Of a stretch of DNA of 21,460 bases, positions 1 through 5,960 are shown piece by piece. The position numbers were made by a program, and so were the translations under genes. The notes beneath the pieces are model-generated. The model worked only from the letters and a program-made list of their open reading frames with translations. It was not told where the DNA came from and made no database searches. Source of the DNA: SFFI01 sp964398655 (GTDB lineage Bacteria; Bacillota; Clostridia; Saccharofermentanales; DTU023). The DNA is taken from the NCBI GenBank assembly GCA_964398655.1, contig CAYNNG010000027.1:1-21460 (forward strand), given 5' to 3'. Positions within the stretch are counted from its first letter, which is position 1, and each line of letters starts with the position of its first letter.

Positions 1-1
1 G

Positions 2-148
2 CGTAGGCAAAACCGCTTGACGGCTATATTGCCTGTGGAATCACTAGAATTGAAATTACGCAGGCATTTCCAAGAGAAGAGTGGCCTTGGCTCACCTGTG
101 AAATCCCAAATAGGTGATCTCACAGGCTTGCTCCAAGCTTTAGCGTGA
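2..148 (+). CDS. 3' end of an unidentified + strand reading frame (partial)
   Basis: A frame is open from the window's left edge to a TGA at 146-148, giving 48 residues that end in LTGLLQALA. It stops 29 bases before a strong hairpin terminator at 178-211, the layout expected at the end of a real gene. I do not recognise the peptide: it is mixed polar and aliphatic, with a basic stretch (LKLRRHFQEK) and no cysteines or clear membrane helix. The start and most of the gene lie outside the window. The other two + frames are closed by stops. It could be a chance frame, so confidence is low. Confidence 0.35.
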   Translation, partial: RRQNRLTAILPVESLELKLRRHFQEKSGLGSPVKSQIGDLTGLLQALA

Positions 149-177
149 GGGAATAAGACAATACAGATAAAACAAAA

Positions 178-211
178 ACAGGGTGGCTGCCATAAGCAGT
201 CACCCTGTTTT
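178..211. terminator. Bidirectional rho-independent terminator
   Basis: A 13-base-pair stem (178-190 with 196-208, one G-U pair) closes a five-base loop, CATAA. On the + strand it runs into TTTT. Read on the minus strand it is followed by a T-rich stretch, because the + strand carries AAAACAAAA just before it. It can therefore end both the partial + gene on the left and the minus-strand tRNA transcript on the right. Confidence 0.85.
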
Positions 212-214
212 ATG

Positions 215-290
215 TGGTTGCGGAGACAGGATTCGAACCTGCGACCTCCGGGTTATGAGCCCGACAAGCTACCAGCTGCTCTACTCCGCG
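215..290 (-). tRNA. Initiator tRNA-fMet (anticodon CAU)
   Basis: The reverse complement folds as a 76-base cloverleaf ending in an encoded CCA (215-217). The anticodon CAT lies at 255-257. Two hallmarks mark it as the initiator rather than the elongator: the first base C faces A at position 72, leaving the acceptor end unpaired, and the anticodon stem has three consecutive G-C pairs (GGG CTCATAA CCC). The T arm reads GGTTCGAATCC. It is the second gene of a two-tRNA transcript and lies just before the bidirectional terminator. Confidence 0.96.
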
Positions 291-309
291 ATCTGGTCTC
301 AAAAATTTG

Positions 310-396
310 TGGTGCTCGTGGCCGGACTCGAACCGGCACGAATGTGAGTTCGACGGATTTTAAATCCGTTGCGTCTGCCAGTTCCGCCACACGAGC
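310..396 (-). tRNA. tRNA-Leu (anticodon UAA)
   Basis: The reverse complement gives an 87-base class II tRNA with a long variable arm. The acceptor stem GCTCGTG pairs with CACGAGC and is followed by A and an encoded CCA (310-312). The seven-base anticodon loop is TTTAAAA, with the anticodon TAA at 360-362 decoding UUA. The T arm is GGTTCGAGTCC. It lies 19 bases upstream of tRNA-fMet on the same strand, behind a near-consensus promoter. Confidence 0.96.
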
Positions 397-425
397 GAAG
401 CTCCACGCTCTTTGAGTGCTTGACT

Positions 426-454
426 ATATTAGCAGGCGATTGGGGCCGTGTCAA
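426..454 (-). promoter_or_regulatory. Near-consensus sigma-A promoter for the tRNA-Leu/tRNA-fMet unit
   Basis: On the minus strand TTGACA (449-454) is followed after exactly 17 bases by TAATAT (426-431), one mismatch from the full consensus. It lies 30 bases upstream of tRNA-Leu and 14 bases past the permease stop codon. The tRNAs thus have a strong promoter of their own rather than depending on read-through. Confidence 0.85.
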
Positions 455-468
455 GTAAGGCGGTTGGC

Positions 469-1833
469 CTACTTCTTGCCGCGGCCTTCAGGGGTGGTAT
501 CGGTGCCGGAGAAGTTAACGCCGGTGTCCTGGGGTTTTTCTTCGGTGAAGATGTAGTCTTTGCCGGGCAGGATGGCGTTCAGGATGATGCCTACCAGGGC
601 GGCAATGGCCAGACCGGAGAGGGAGATAGTGGCTTCGCCAATGGGGAAGGAGATGCCGTTGATCTCACCGCTGAAGCCCAAGGCACAGACGAAAATGGAG
701 GCTGCGACGATGAGGTTGCGGGACTTGGTGAAGTCAACTTGGTTTTCTACCAGGTTGCGGACCCCGATGGAGGAGATCATGCCGTAGAGGATCACGGAGA
801 TACCGCCAATAATGGCTGTGGGGATTGAGCGGATCACGCCAGATACGGCGGGGAAGAAGGAGAGAATAATGGCCATGACTGCGGCTAAGCGCATGACTCT
901 AGGGTCGTAAACCTTGGTCAGTACCAGAACGCCGGTATTTTCGCCGTAGGTGGTGTTGGCGGGGCCGCCGAAGGCGGAGGCGAGAGCAGTGGCCAGGCCG
1001 TCGCCTAACAAGGTACGGTGGAGGCCGGGCTCTTTGATGTAGTTATTGCCGGTGGTGGCGGAAATTGCGGAGATATCGCCGATGTGCTCCATGATAGTGG
1101 CCAGGGCGATAGGGGCGATGGTGATGACCGCGGAGAGGTCAAACTTCATGAACTGGTCAGGGTTTAGAGGAACCGCAACTACCTTGGCGCCGGACAGGGC
1201 GGAGAAGTCCACACGGTTGAGGATCAGAGCAAAGGCGTAGGAAAAAACAATGCCCAAGATGATGGGGATAATCTTGGCCATGCCTTTGCCGAAGATGTTG
1301 AAGTAAACCACGACTGCGATGGCCACCAGAGCTAGGAGCCAGTCGGTATTGGCATTGGCAATTGCCGAGGGGGCCAGGGTAAGACCGATGGAAATAATGA
1401 TGGGTCCCGTTACAACAGGCGGGAAGAAGCGCATGACTTTTTCTACGCCAAAGTACTTGATGAGGGCGGCAATAATTACATAGATTAAGCCGGCAACAAA
1501 AACGCCTCCACAAGCATAGGGGAGGCGTTCGAGATTAGCTTGTTCACCAATTTTAGGTGCCACGGCGGCATAGCCTCCGAGAAAAGCAAAGGAGGAGCCT
1601 AAGAAGGCGGGCACCTTGCCCTTCGTCATAAAGTGGAAAAGTAGGGTTCCGAGTCCTGCCATGAGCAGGGTGGTGGAAATGTCTAAGCCTGTGATCAAGG
1701 GGACTAGGATGGTCGCACCAAACATCGCGAACAGGTGCTGAAGACCTAGGATCAGGGCCTTGGGCTTGGAGAGCTGGCGGATGTCCCAAATGGGCTCACT
1801 GCCAAGCTGGGCATTGAAATTTTGCTTGTCCAT
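469..1833 (-). CDS. uraA: Uracil/xanthine-type permease (NCS2 family)
   Basis: A 454-residue polytopic membrane protein, normal length for nucleobase:cation symporter-2 carriers, which take up uracil or a related base with protons. Family marks are GLQHLFAMFGA near residue 30, PAFLGSSFAF at 75-84, MEHIGD at 248-253 and the signature YGENTGVLVLTK at 296-307. E249 and E298 align with the two substrate-binding glutamates of E. coli UraA (E241, E290). The position matching UraA H245 is D253, so the exact base carried (uracil, or xanthine or another purine) is not certain. The start is set by GAGGAGG eight bases upstream of ATG. The gene has its own promoter and I see no PyrR-type leader before it. 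No clear terminator lies between it and the tRNA promoter. Confidence 0.92.
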   Translation of the reverse strand: MDKQNFNAQLGSEPIWDIRQLSKPKALILGLQHLFAMFGATILVPLITGLDISTTLLMAGLGTLLFHFMTKGKVPAFLGSSFAFLGGYAAVAPKIGEQANLERLPYACGGVFVAGLIYVIIAALIKYFGVEKVMRFFPPVVTGPIIISIGLTLAPSAIANANTDWLLALVAIAVVVYFNIFGKGMAKIIPIILGIVFSYAFALILNRVDFSALSGAKVVAVPLNPDQFMKFDLSAVITIAPIALATIMEHIGDISAISATTGNNYIKEPGLHRTLLGDGLATALASAFGGPANTTYGENTGVLVLTKVYDPRVMRLAAVMAIILSFFPAVSGVIRSIPTAIIGGISVILYGMISSIGVRNLVENQVDFTKSRNLIVAASIFVCALGFSGEINGISFPIGEATISLSGLAIAALVGIILNAILPGKDYIFTEEKPQDTGVNFSGTDTTPEGRGKK

Positions 1834-1879
1834 GATTTGCCTCCTCGTGCTACAAAATAAATTTGCTCAAATCTTCAGG

Positions 1880-1908
1880 ATTATGCCAAATACTGCCTAG
1901 TAATTCAA
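1880..1908 (-). promoter_or_regulatory. Promoter of the uracil permease gene
   Basis: On the minus strand TTGAAT (1903-1908) and CATAAT (1880-1885) are 17 bases apart, and TGG just before the -10 adds an extended -10 motif. It lies about 47 bases upstream of the start codon, leaving too short a leader for a transcription attenuator. The terminator of the upstream PstS-like gene precedes it. Confidence 0.75.
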
Positions 1909-1990
1909 GAAGACTTGCGAAAGGAGTTTTAATAAGAAAATTCCGCGGGAAGATTGAGGTGGAATTAAAGATTAATCTTATAATCTCTAG

Positions 1991-2022
1991 AAAAGCCCAA
2001 AGCCCGGCCAACCGGGCTTTGG
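1991..2022 (-). terminator. Rho-independent terminator of the PstS-like gene
   Basis: An 11-base-pair perfect stem (1997-2007 with 2012-2022) with a four-base loop is followed on the minus strand by GGCTTTTC. It lies 53 bases past the stop of the PstS-like gene and separates it from the permease promoter. Confidence 0.8.
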
Positions 2023-2075
2023 AGAGGGGAGCTATGAGATTTGGTGAGATGGAGGTCTCACGCGTCTTAAGCTAG

Positions 2076-2773
2076 TTATTTAATGTCTTCCCAGTTAGCA
2101 ACAGCGCCGGTGAAGATGTCGTAGAGCTGAGCCTTGGTGAAGTTCTCTACCGCGTTGTCCATGTGGGTAACTACTACGATGGCGTCTTGGCAGAGGGTGC
2201 CAGTCAGGTCAGCGTTGTCAGTAACTTCTTCTTTTTCATGGAAGTAGCGGGAAGCAAAACCGATATCGCCCTTGTTGGGGCCGTCTTTTTCTTCGCCGAG
2301 GACACGTTTCCAGCCGTCACCAGAACCGGTTTGGTTCATGCGCATTTGGAAGTTACCGGCTAAGGGTTGGAAGGCTTCCAGGCCAGCTTGTACAACTTTT
2401 TCTACAGAGGTAGAACCTACAGTGGAGATTTCCAGAGCGGAGTTGTCTTGGTCAACGATGGGGTAGTCAGCCTTGAGTTCTTCCCAAGGAGTACCGGAGA
2501 GAGGGAAACGTAGCCGATGCCGTTAGGATCTTGGCCAACCTTAGCAGCCATGTCGCCGTTGGAGGTAACTTCGTTGGCGGTGTCAGCGAGTTCGCCCTTG
2601 AATTCGATTACGCCTTCGAAACCTTCGCGGGTACCGGAAGCAGAGTCACGAGTATAAATGTTGATGGGGCCTTCCATGCCTTCAGCAGCTACCGGTGCTG
2701 TAGGTACGAAGAAAAGTCCCAAACTGAGAGCAAGCGTGAGCAGGATGCTCAGAAAAATAGGGGTCTTTTTCAT
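2076..2773 (-). pseudogene. Frameshifted, circularly permuted PstS-like phosphate-binding protein
   Basis: Two minus-strand frames together encode one secreted substrate-binding protein of about 231 residues. The first frame (from 2773) has a signal peptide with probable cleavage at VAA/E near residue 30 and no lipobox cysteine, then IYTRDSASGTREGFE, SNGDMAAKVG and GIGYVSLS. The second frame continues with GTPWEELKADYPIVD, VGSTSVEK, TGSGDG, DIGFASR and IFTGAVANWEDIK, then stops. The frames meet at a CTCTCT run (2496-2505 on +), where losing one CT or gaining one base restores continuity. In ordinary PstS the GST...DIG...IFxG...W half comes first and SGTR...IGYVSL second; here they are reversed. 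All main phosphate-site motifs are present. The start has GGAGGA eight bases upstream, with a Pho box further up. It may be a dead gene, a sequencing error or a slippage switch. No pstC, pstA or pstB is adjacent. Confidence 0.8.
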
Positions 2774-2857
2774 GCAATAATTCCTCCGAAAATTTCCCGC
2801 TGAGTCTTTCTGTGTTTGCGGGTCTTCCTCAGTATGGCGAGTTTAGGTTAAGCCAAG

Positions 2858-2894
2858 ATTATGTCTACTTAAAATTGTGTGAAATCTGTGTAAA
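2858..2894 (-). promoter_or_regulatory. Pho box and -10 element upstream of the PstS-like gene
   Basis: On the minus strand three hexamers, TTTACA (2889-2894), TTCACA (2878-2883) and TTAAGT (2867-2872), repeat with an exact 11-base period. The first two fit the Bacillus PhoP consensus TT(A/T/C)A(C/T)A fully and the third fits four of six. Three bases after the last comes CATAAT (2858-2863), with no good -35 box. This is the layout of a PhoP-activated, phosphate-starvation promoter, 85 bases upstream of the start codon. Confidence 0.7.
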
Positions 2895-3257
2895 ATCGGG
2901 AGGCCGCGCGTAGACGGGTAAGAGTCTTCTTGTTCTTAGGAAATTAATGTTAAACTAAGACTATATAAAGGATATGCAACTTTTCACAGGCTGAGGACCC
3001 AGTGCCAGCTTTGTGGTGTGAGTTTTCCAACTGTGGGAGTTAGAGCTATAGGTGTATATGAATGACAAAGCTGACTAAGAGTGGCAAATCTGCTATAGAC
3101 CTGCTCCCGCCTGGAATATTAGCCAGCCCCTCGGATTCGGTCTATAATCTAGTTGCAGCTCCAAGGCTGAGTGTTGCTTTGCGCACAGCAATTTGTACAC
3201 AGTAATATGTATTATTAGATAGAGTAAAGAACACAGTTAAGGTAAGGAGTATTCTGT
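2895..3257. other. Gene-free interval between the Pho box and gpmI
   Basis: No convincing coding frame is visible in these 363 bases. On the + strand there is a promoter candidate at 3119-3148. Upstream of it, CAGCTTTGT (3006-3014) is exactly complementary to ACAAAGCTG (3065-3073), with a small AACT/AGTT hairpin (3029-3041) inside. TGGCAAAT near 3087 could pair imperfectly with ATATTAGCCA near 3117-3126. These may form a structured leader or small RNA, but I match them to no known riboswitch. Confidence 0.4.
3119..3148 (+). promoter_or_regulatory. Candidate gpmI promoter
   Basis: A perfect TATAAT (3143-3148) follows a poor -35, TTAGCC (3119-3124), at 18 bases. It lies about 110 bases upstream of the gpmI start codon. 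The -10 is convincing and the -35 is weak. Confidence 0.5.
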
Positions 3258-4880
3258 ATGACCACATCTTCAAACCCCGAAAACACCCAACATTATAAGG
3301 TTAAAAAGCCCGTCATCCTGGTTGTGATGGATGGTGTAGGTATCAGTCAGTTGGACCATGGCAACGTAGTTAAGCATGGCCACCTGCCGCATTTGCGCAA
3401 GCTCATGGCAGAGGCCCCTTTCCGCACTCTCAAAGCCCACGGTACGGCCGTAGGTCTGCCTACGGATGGTGACATGGGTAACTCCGAAGTGGGTCATAAC
3501 GCCTTGGGCTCCGGTCAAATTTACGCCCAGGGGGCCCGCCTGGTTAACGAGGCCATTGAGTCTGGACGGATTTTCCAGACCGAGACTTGGCACAAGTTGG
3601 TAGAGAGGGGCAAGACCCATACTTTACATTTCCTGGGCCTGCTCTCGGACGGCAATGTCCACTCCCATATCAATCAGCTCAAGGCCCTGGTGGCCCAGGC
3701 CAAAGAGGATGGCGTCCGCCAAGTTGCTCTGCACGCACTATTGGATGGCCGTGATGTAGAAGCCCAAAGTGCCCACATCTATATTAAGGATATGGAAGAC
3801 TTCTTCGCGGAACTCAACGATGCTGACTTTTTCGCCTATATTGCTTCCGGTGGCGGCCGTATGCAGATCACTATGGACCGCTACGAGGCCAACTGGCCCA
3901 TGGTAGCAGAAGGCTGGGAAGTCCATGTCCACGGGGAGGGCCCCCAATTCCCCTCCGCCTTGGCAGCCATAGACCACTACCGGGCCGAGAATCCGGAGGC
4001 TTCGGACCAGGATTTAGGCTCCTTTGTGGTTAGCAACCCGCAGATTCCCCAGACGGGCATGCAGGATGGAGATGGTGTCCTCTTCTTCAACTTCCGCGGT
4101 GACCGTGCCCTGGAAATCTCTCGAGCCTTTGACGAGGGTAATGACTTTGCCGGCTTTAACCGGGGCCGCCGTCCTGACGTTTACTACGCGGGCATGCTGG
4201 AATACGACGGTGACCTGCATATCCCCAAACATTATCTGGTCAACCCTCCCCAAATCCATAACTGCCTCACGGAGGAACTGATCAAGCATGGGCTGAACGA
4301 ATACGCGGTTTCCGAAACTCAAAAGTTTGGCCATATGACCTACTTCTGGAATGGTAACCGTCTGGAGCCCTTCTCGGAAGAGCTGGAGACCTGGGAAGAA
4401 ATCCCCTCAGATGTACTTAGCTTTGACCTCAAGCCCTGGATGAAGGCCTATGAGATTACTGAAGCCTTGATTCAAGCGATGGCTTCTAGCAAATATGACT
4501 TTATCCGTGCCAACTATCCTAATGGTGATATGGTGGGCCACACCGGCAACTACCAGGCTGCCCTGATTGCGATTGAGACCGTAGACCTCTGCCTGGGCCG
4601 TTTAGTGGAAGCTGTAGATAAGTACGGTTACACCCTGGTCCTCCTGGCTGACCATGGCAACTGCGAAGAGATGTGTCAAAACGACCCCGCGGTAGAACCT
4701 TGCCGGCCCAAGACCTCCCACACCCTGTCTCCTGTGCCCTGTGTGATCTATGGCCGGGATGATGTGGAAATGCTGGAAGAAGGGGACTATGGACTGGCTA
4801 ACGTGGCTGCTACTGTAGCAGCCCTCCTGGATATCCCCGCTCATGAAGCTTGGGAAGAGCCCATTATCCGGATTGAGTAG
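3258..4880 (+). CDS. gpmI: 2,3-bisphosphoglycerate-independent phosphoglycerate mutase
   Basis: Converts 3-phosphoglycerate to 2-phosphoglycerate in glycolysis, using two manganese ions and a phosphoserine intermediate, in the cytoplasm. The family's alkaline-phosphatase-fold residues are visible: D25 in VVMDGVG, catalytic S76 in GDMGNSEVGHN, LLSDGNVHSH at 128-137, DGRDV at 163-167, the GGGRMQITMDRYEANW motif at 198-213, FNFRGDR at 277-283, K356 and H359 in SETQKFGHM, D424 and H428 in DMVGHTG, D465 and H466 in ADHGN, and H488 in SHTLSPVP. The common KPTAHT form at that last motif is KTSHTL here. At 540 residues it is somewhat longer than the usual 510 or so. The start has AAGGAG nine bases upstream. 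It is a single-gene unit with its own terminator. Confidence 0.97.
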   Translation: MTTSSNPENTQHYKVKKPVILVVMDGVGISQLDHGNVVKHGHLPHLRKLMAEAPFRTLKAHGTAVGLPTDGDMGNSEVGHNALGSGQIYAQGARLVNEAIESGRIFQTETWHKLVERGKTHTLHFLGLLSDGNVHSHINQLKALVAQAKEDGVRQVALHALLDGRDVEAQSAHIYIKDMEDFFAELNDADFFAYIASGGGRMQITMDRYEANWPMVAEGWEVHVHGEGPQFPSALAAIDHYRAENPEASDQDLGSFVVSNPQIPQTGMQDGDGVLFFNFRGDRALEISRAFDEGNDFAGFNRGRRPDVYYAGMLEYDGDLHIPKHYLVNPPQIHNCLTEELIKHGLNEYAVSETQKFGHMTYFWNGNRLEPFSEELETWEEIPSDVLSFDLKPWMKAYEITEALIQAMASSKYDFIRANYPNGDMVGHTGNYQAALIAIETVDLCLGRLVEAVDKYGYTLVLLADHGNCEEMCQNDPAVEPCRPKTSHTLSPVPCVIYGRDDVEMLEEGDYGLANVAATVAALLDIPAHEAWEEPIIRIE

Positions 4881-4923
4881 GGGGTTTACTCACCAAACAA
4901 GCGGATTACTCCCGGAATTTAAA

Positions 4924-4959
4924 GGGGCTGCTCAGCCGAGCAGCCCCTATGTTTGTTTA
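4924..4959. terminator. Bidirectional terminator between gpmI and the Pro-rich gene
   Basis: A perfect 10-base-pair stem (4924-4933 with 4938-4947) around an AGCC loop is followed on + by TATGTTTGTTT. On the minus strand it is followed by TTTAAATT. It lies between two convergent genes and can serve both. Confidence 0.85.
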
Positions 4960-4976
4960 GGAAAAGCTAATTCTGC

Positions 4977-5681
4977 TTAACTTAAGAGGGTGAGCAGAAT
5001 GATGAGACAGGCAATAAAGACAATCCCCGAAAGTACAGGGGCGATCCACTTGGTCCAGGCAGGAGGCTGGGTTAAGTGCTCAAAGGGGTCTCCGCCCAGG
5101 GTGTTGCGGGGCTGGTAATAGTTAGCTTGCCCATGGTCTGACGCGGCGTAATTGTCATAAGCTCCATAGTCATCCTGGTAGGCTGAGTAGGATGAATTGG
5201 AGCCGCCGTAGTTGGAAGCGGCATCCTGGCCGTATTCCACGTAGGGGGCGGAACTATTATATGAATGGTAAGTATTATTCTGCTGGTAGCTGTGATAAGG
5301 GGCAGAATAGTACTTCTCGGGCTCCTGGTAGGGGGTAGGGGACTGAGGAGGCCGGCGGCCATGGTCAGACTGAGATCTGGGACTGGGACCTGCTTGAGGT
5401 CTAGGACCAGGGTTATGTTGGGCCCTGGGCTCTGAGAAAGGCTGGGACCGAGGACCAGGGCTAGGTTGAGGTCTAGTTTCTTGAAGGGGCTTAGGTCTAA
5501 GGCCAGGGCTATGTTGAGTTCTCGGCTCTGGGATAGGCTGAGGACCAGGTCCCTGGGGGCGTCTGGGTCCGGGATGCTGTTGGGGTCTAGGTGCGGGGAC
5601 ATGCTGGGGCCTGGGTTTGTAACCGGCCTGAGCCTGCGGCTGTCTATCTCTCGATCCGTTAAACTGCTTGCCCCGTTCCAT
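4977..5681 (-). CDS. Pro/Arg/Gln-rich tail-anchored membrane protein with 16-residue repeats
   Basis: A 234-residue protein of unknown function. Residues 1-120 are a proline, arginine and glutamine-rich low-complexity region containing three 16-residue repeats at 52-67, 68-83 and 84-99 (each E-x-R-x-Q-x-x-P-G-x-R). Residues 121-190 are rich in tyrosine, serine and asparagine. One membrane helix (about 212-233, WIAPVLSGIVFIACLIILL) lies at the extreme C-terminus and there is no signal peptide. This predicts a tail-anchored protein with a long disordered part in the cytoplasm. The start is supported by TTGAGGTG five bases before ATG. It is transcribed away from the oatA-like gene. The composition resembles scaffold or cell-envelope adaptor proteins only in a general way, so no role is assigned. 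Confidence 0.8.
   Translation of the reverse strand: MERGKQFNGSRDRQPQAQAGYKPRPQHVPAPRPQQHPGPRRPQGPGPQPIPEPRTQHSPGLRPKPLQETRPQPSPGPRSQPFSEPRAQHNPGPRPQAGPSPRSQSDHGRRPPQSPTPYQEPEKYYSAPYHSYQQNNTYHSYNSSAPYVEYGQDAASNYGGSNSSYSAYQDDYGAYDNYAASDHGQANYYQPRNTLGGDPFEHLTQPPAWTKWIAPVLSGIVFIACLIILLTLLS
5385..5528 (-). repeat. Three imperfect 48-base repeats inside the Pro-rich gene
   Basis: The units encode residues 52-67, 68-83 and 84-99 of the Pro-rich protein. The shared pattern is E-(P/T)-R-x-Q-x-(S/N)-P-G-x-R-x-(K/Q). Related but irregular PRPQ and PGPR pieces extend the array upstream to about residue 30. The repeats keep a second minus-strand frame (5072-5602) free of stops. Confidence 0.75.
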
Positions 5682-5769
5682 CTTTCACCTCAATACATCT
5701 ATATCCCAGGCTAAACGCCTAAAATACTACCCGCTCTGTGCTGCGAGCGGCTTAATCTCCTGCTAAAAT

Positions 5770-5795
5770 GGAAAATTTTCCGTCGCAAATTTTGC
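5770..5795. promoter_or_regulatory. Pair of adjacent AT-rich palindromes between divergent genes
   Basis: GGAAAATTTTCC (5770-5781) is a perfect 12-base palindrome. Three bases later GCAAATTTTGC (5785-5795) is an 11-base palindrome around one central base. They lie in the 279-base spacer between the divergent Pro-rich and oatA-like genes and could be operator sites. A third inverted repeat, CCGCTC/GAGCGG (5731-5750), is nearby in the leader of the Pro-rich gene. Confidence 0.35.
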
Positions 5796-5897
5796 CCTTG
5801 CTTTAAAAGGAGGGTATTTCTATCTTAGCAGATTGCCAAGGCCCTGGAGGTCTGTTACAGAACTTAGCTAAAACTTAAAGAGTTTGTAAAATAGTAT

Positions 5898-5927
5898 TTG
5901 TTTGACTAAGCTTTTCCCGGCTAGAAT
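5898..5927 (+). promoter_or_regulatory. Candidate promoter of the oatA-like gene
   Basis: TTGTTT (5898-5903) and TAGAAT (5922-5927) are 18 bases apart, about 33 bases upstream of the start codon. A better -35 hexamer, TTGACT, overlaps but would be spaced only 14 bases from the -10. Confidence 0.5.
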
Positions 5928-5960
5928 AGGGGGACAGCTATAAGGTAGGGGGTATAGGCC

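Noticed and set aside
212..415. A + strand frame of 67 codons beginning MWLRRQDSNLRPPGYEPD
   Set aside because: It is the antisense of the two tRNA genes; this RRQDSNLRPP-type peptide is a well-known false translation of tRNA sequence.
453..476. Hairpin at the uraA stop codon (AAGT/ACTT plus AGGC/GCCT with a bulge)
   Set aside because: It has a bulged short stem and no T tract on the minus strand, and it overlaps the -35 of the tRNA promoter, so it is not called a terminator.
448..828. A + strand frame of 126 codons opposite the permease gene
   Set aside because: It lies antisense to the well-supported uraA-type gene and its Gly/Asp/Val-rich peptide has no ribosome site or recognisable domain.
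1834..1879. PyrR attenuator or riboswitch before the permease
   Set aside because: The leader after the promoter is only about 40 bases and shows no PyrR-binding loop or terminator/antiterminator pair.
2495..2506. Programmed -1 ribosomal frameshift in the PstS-like gene
   Set aside because: No in-frame slippery heptamer or obvious downstream pseudoknot is visible at the frame change; an indel in the CT run explains it more simply.
5072..5602. A second minus-strand frame of 176 codons inside the Pro-rich gene
   Set aside because: It is kept open by the 48-base repeats; it lacks a good ribosome site, and the main frame has the RBS and a sensible membrane anchor.
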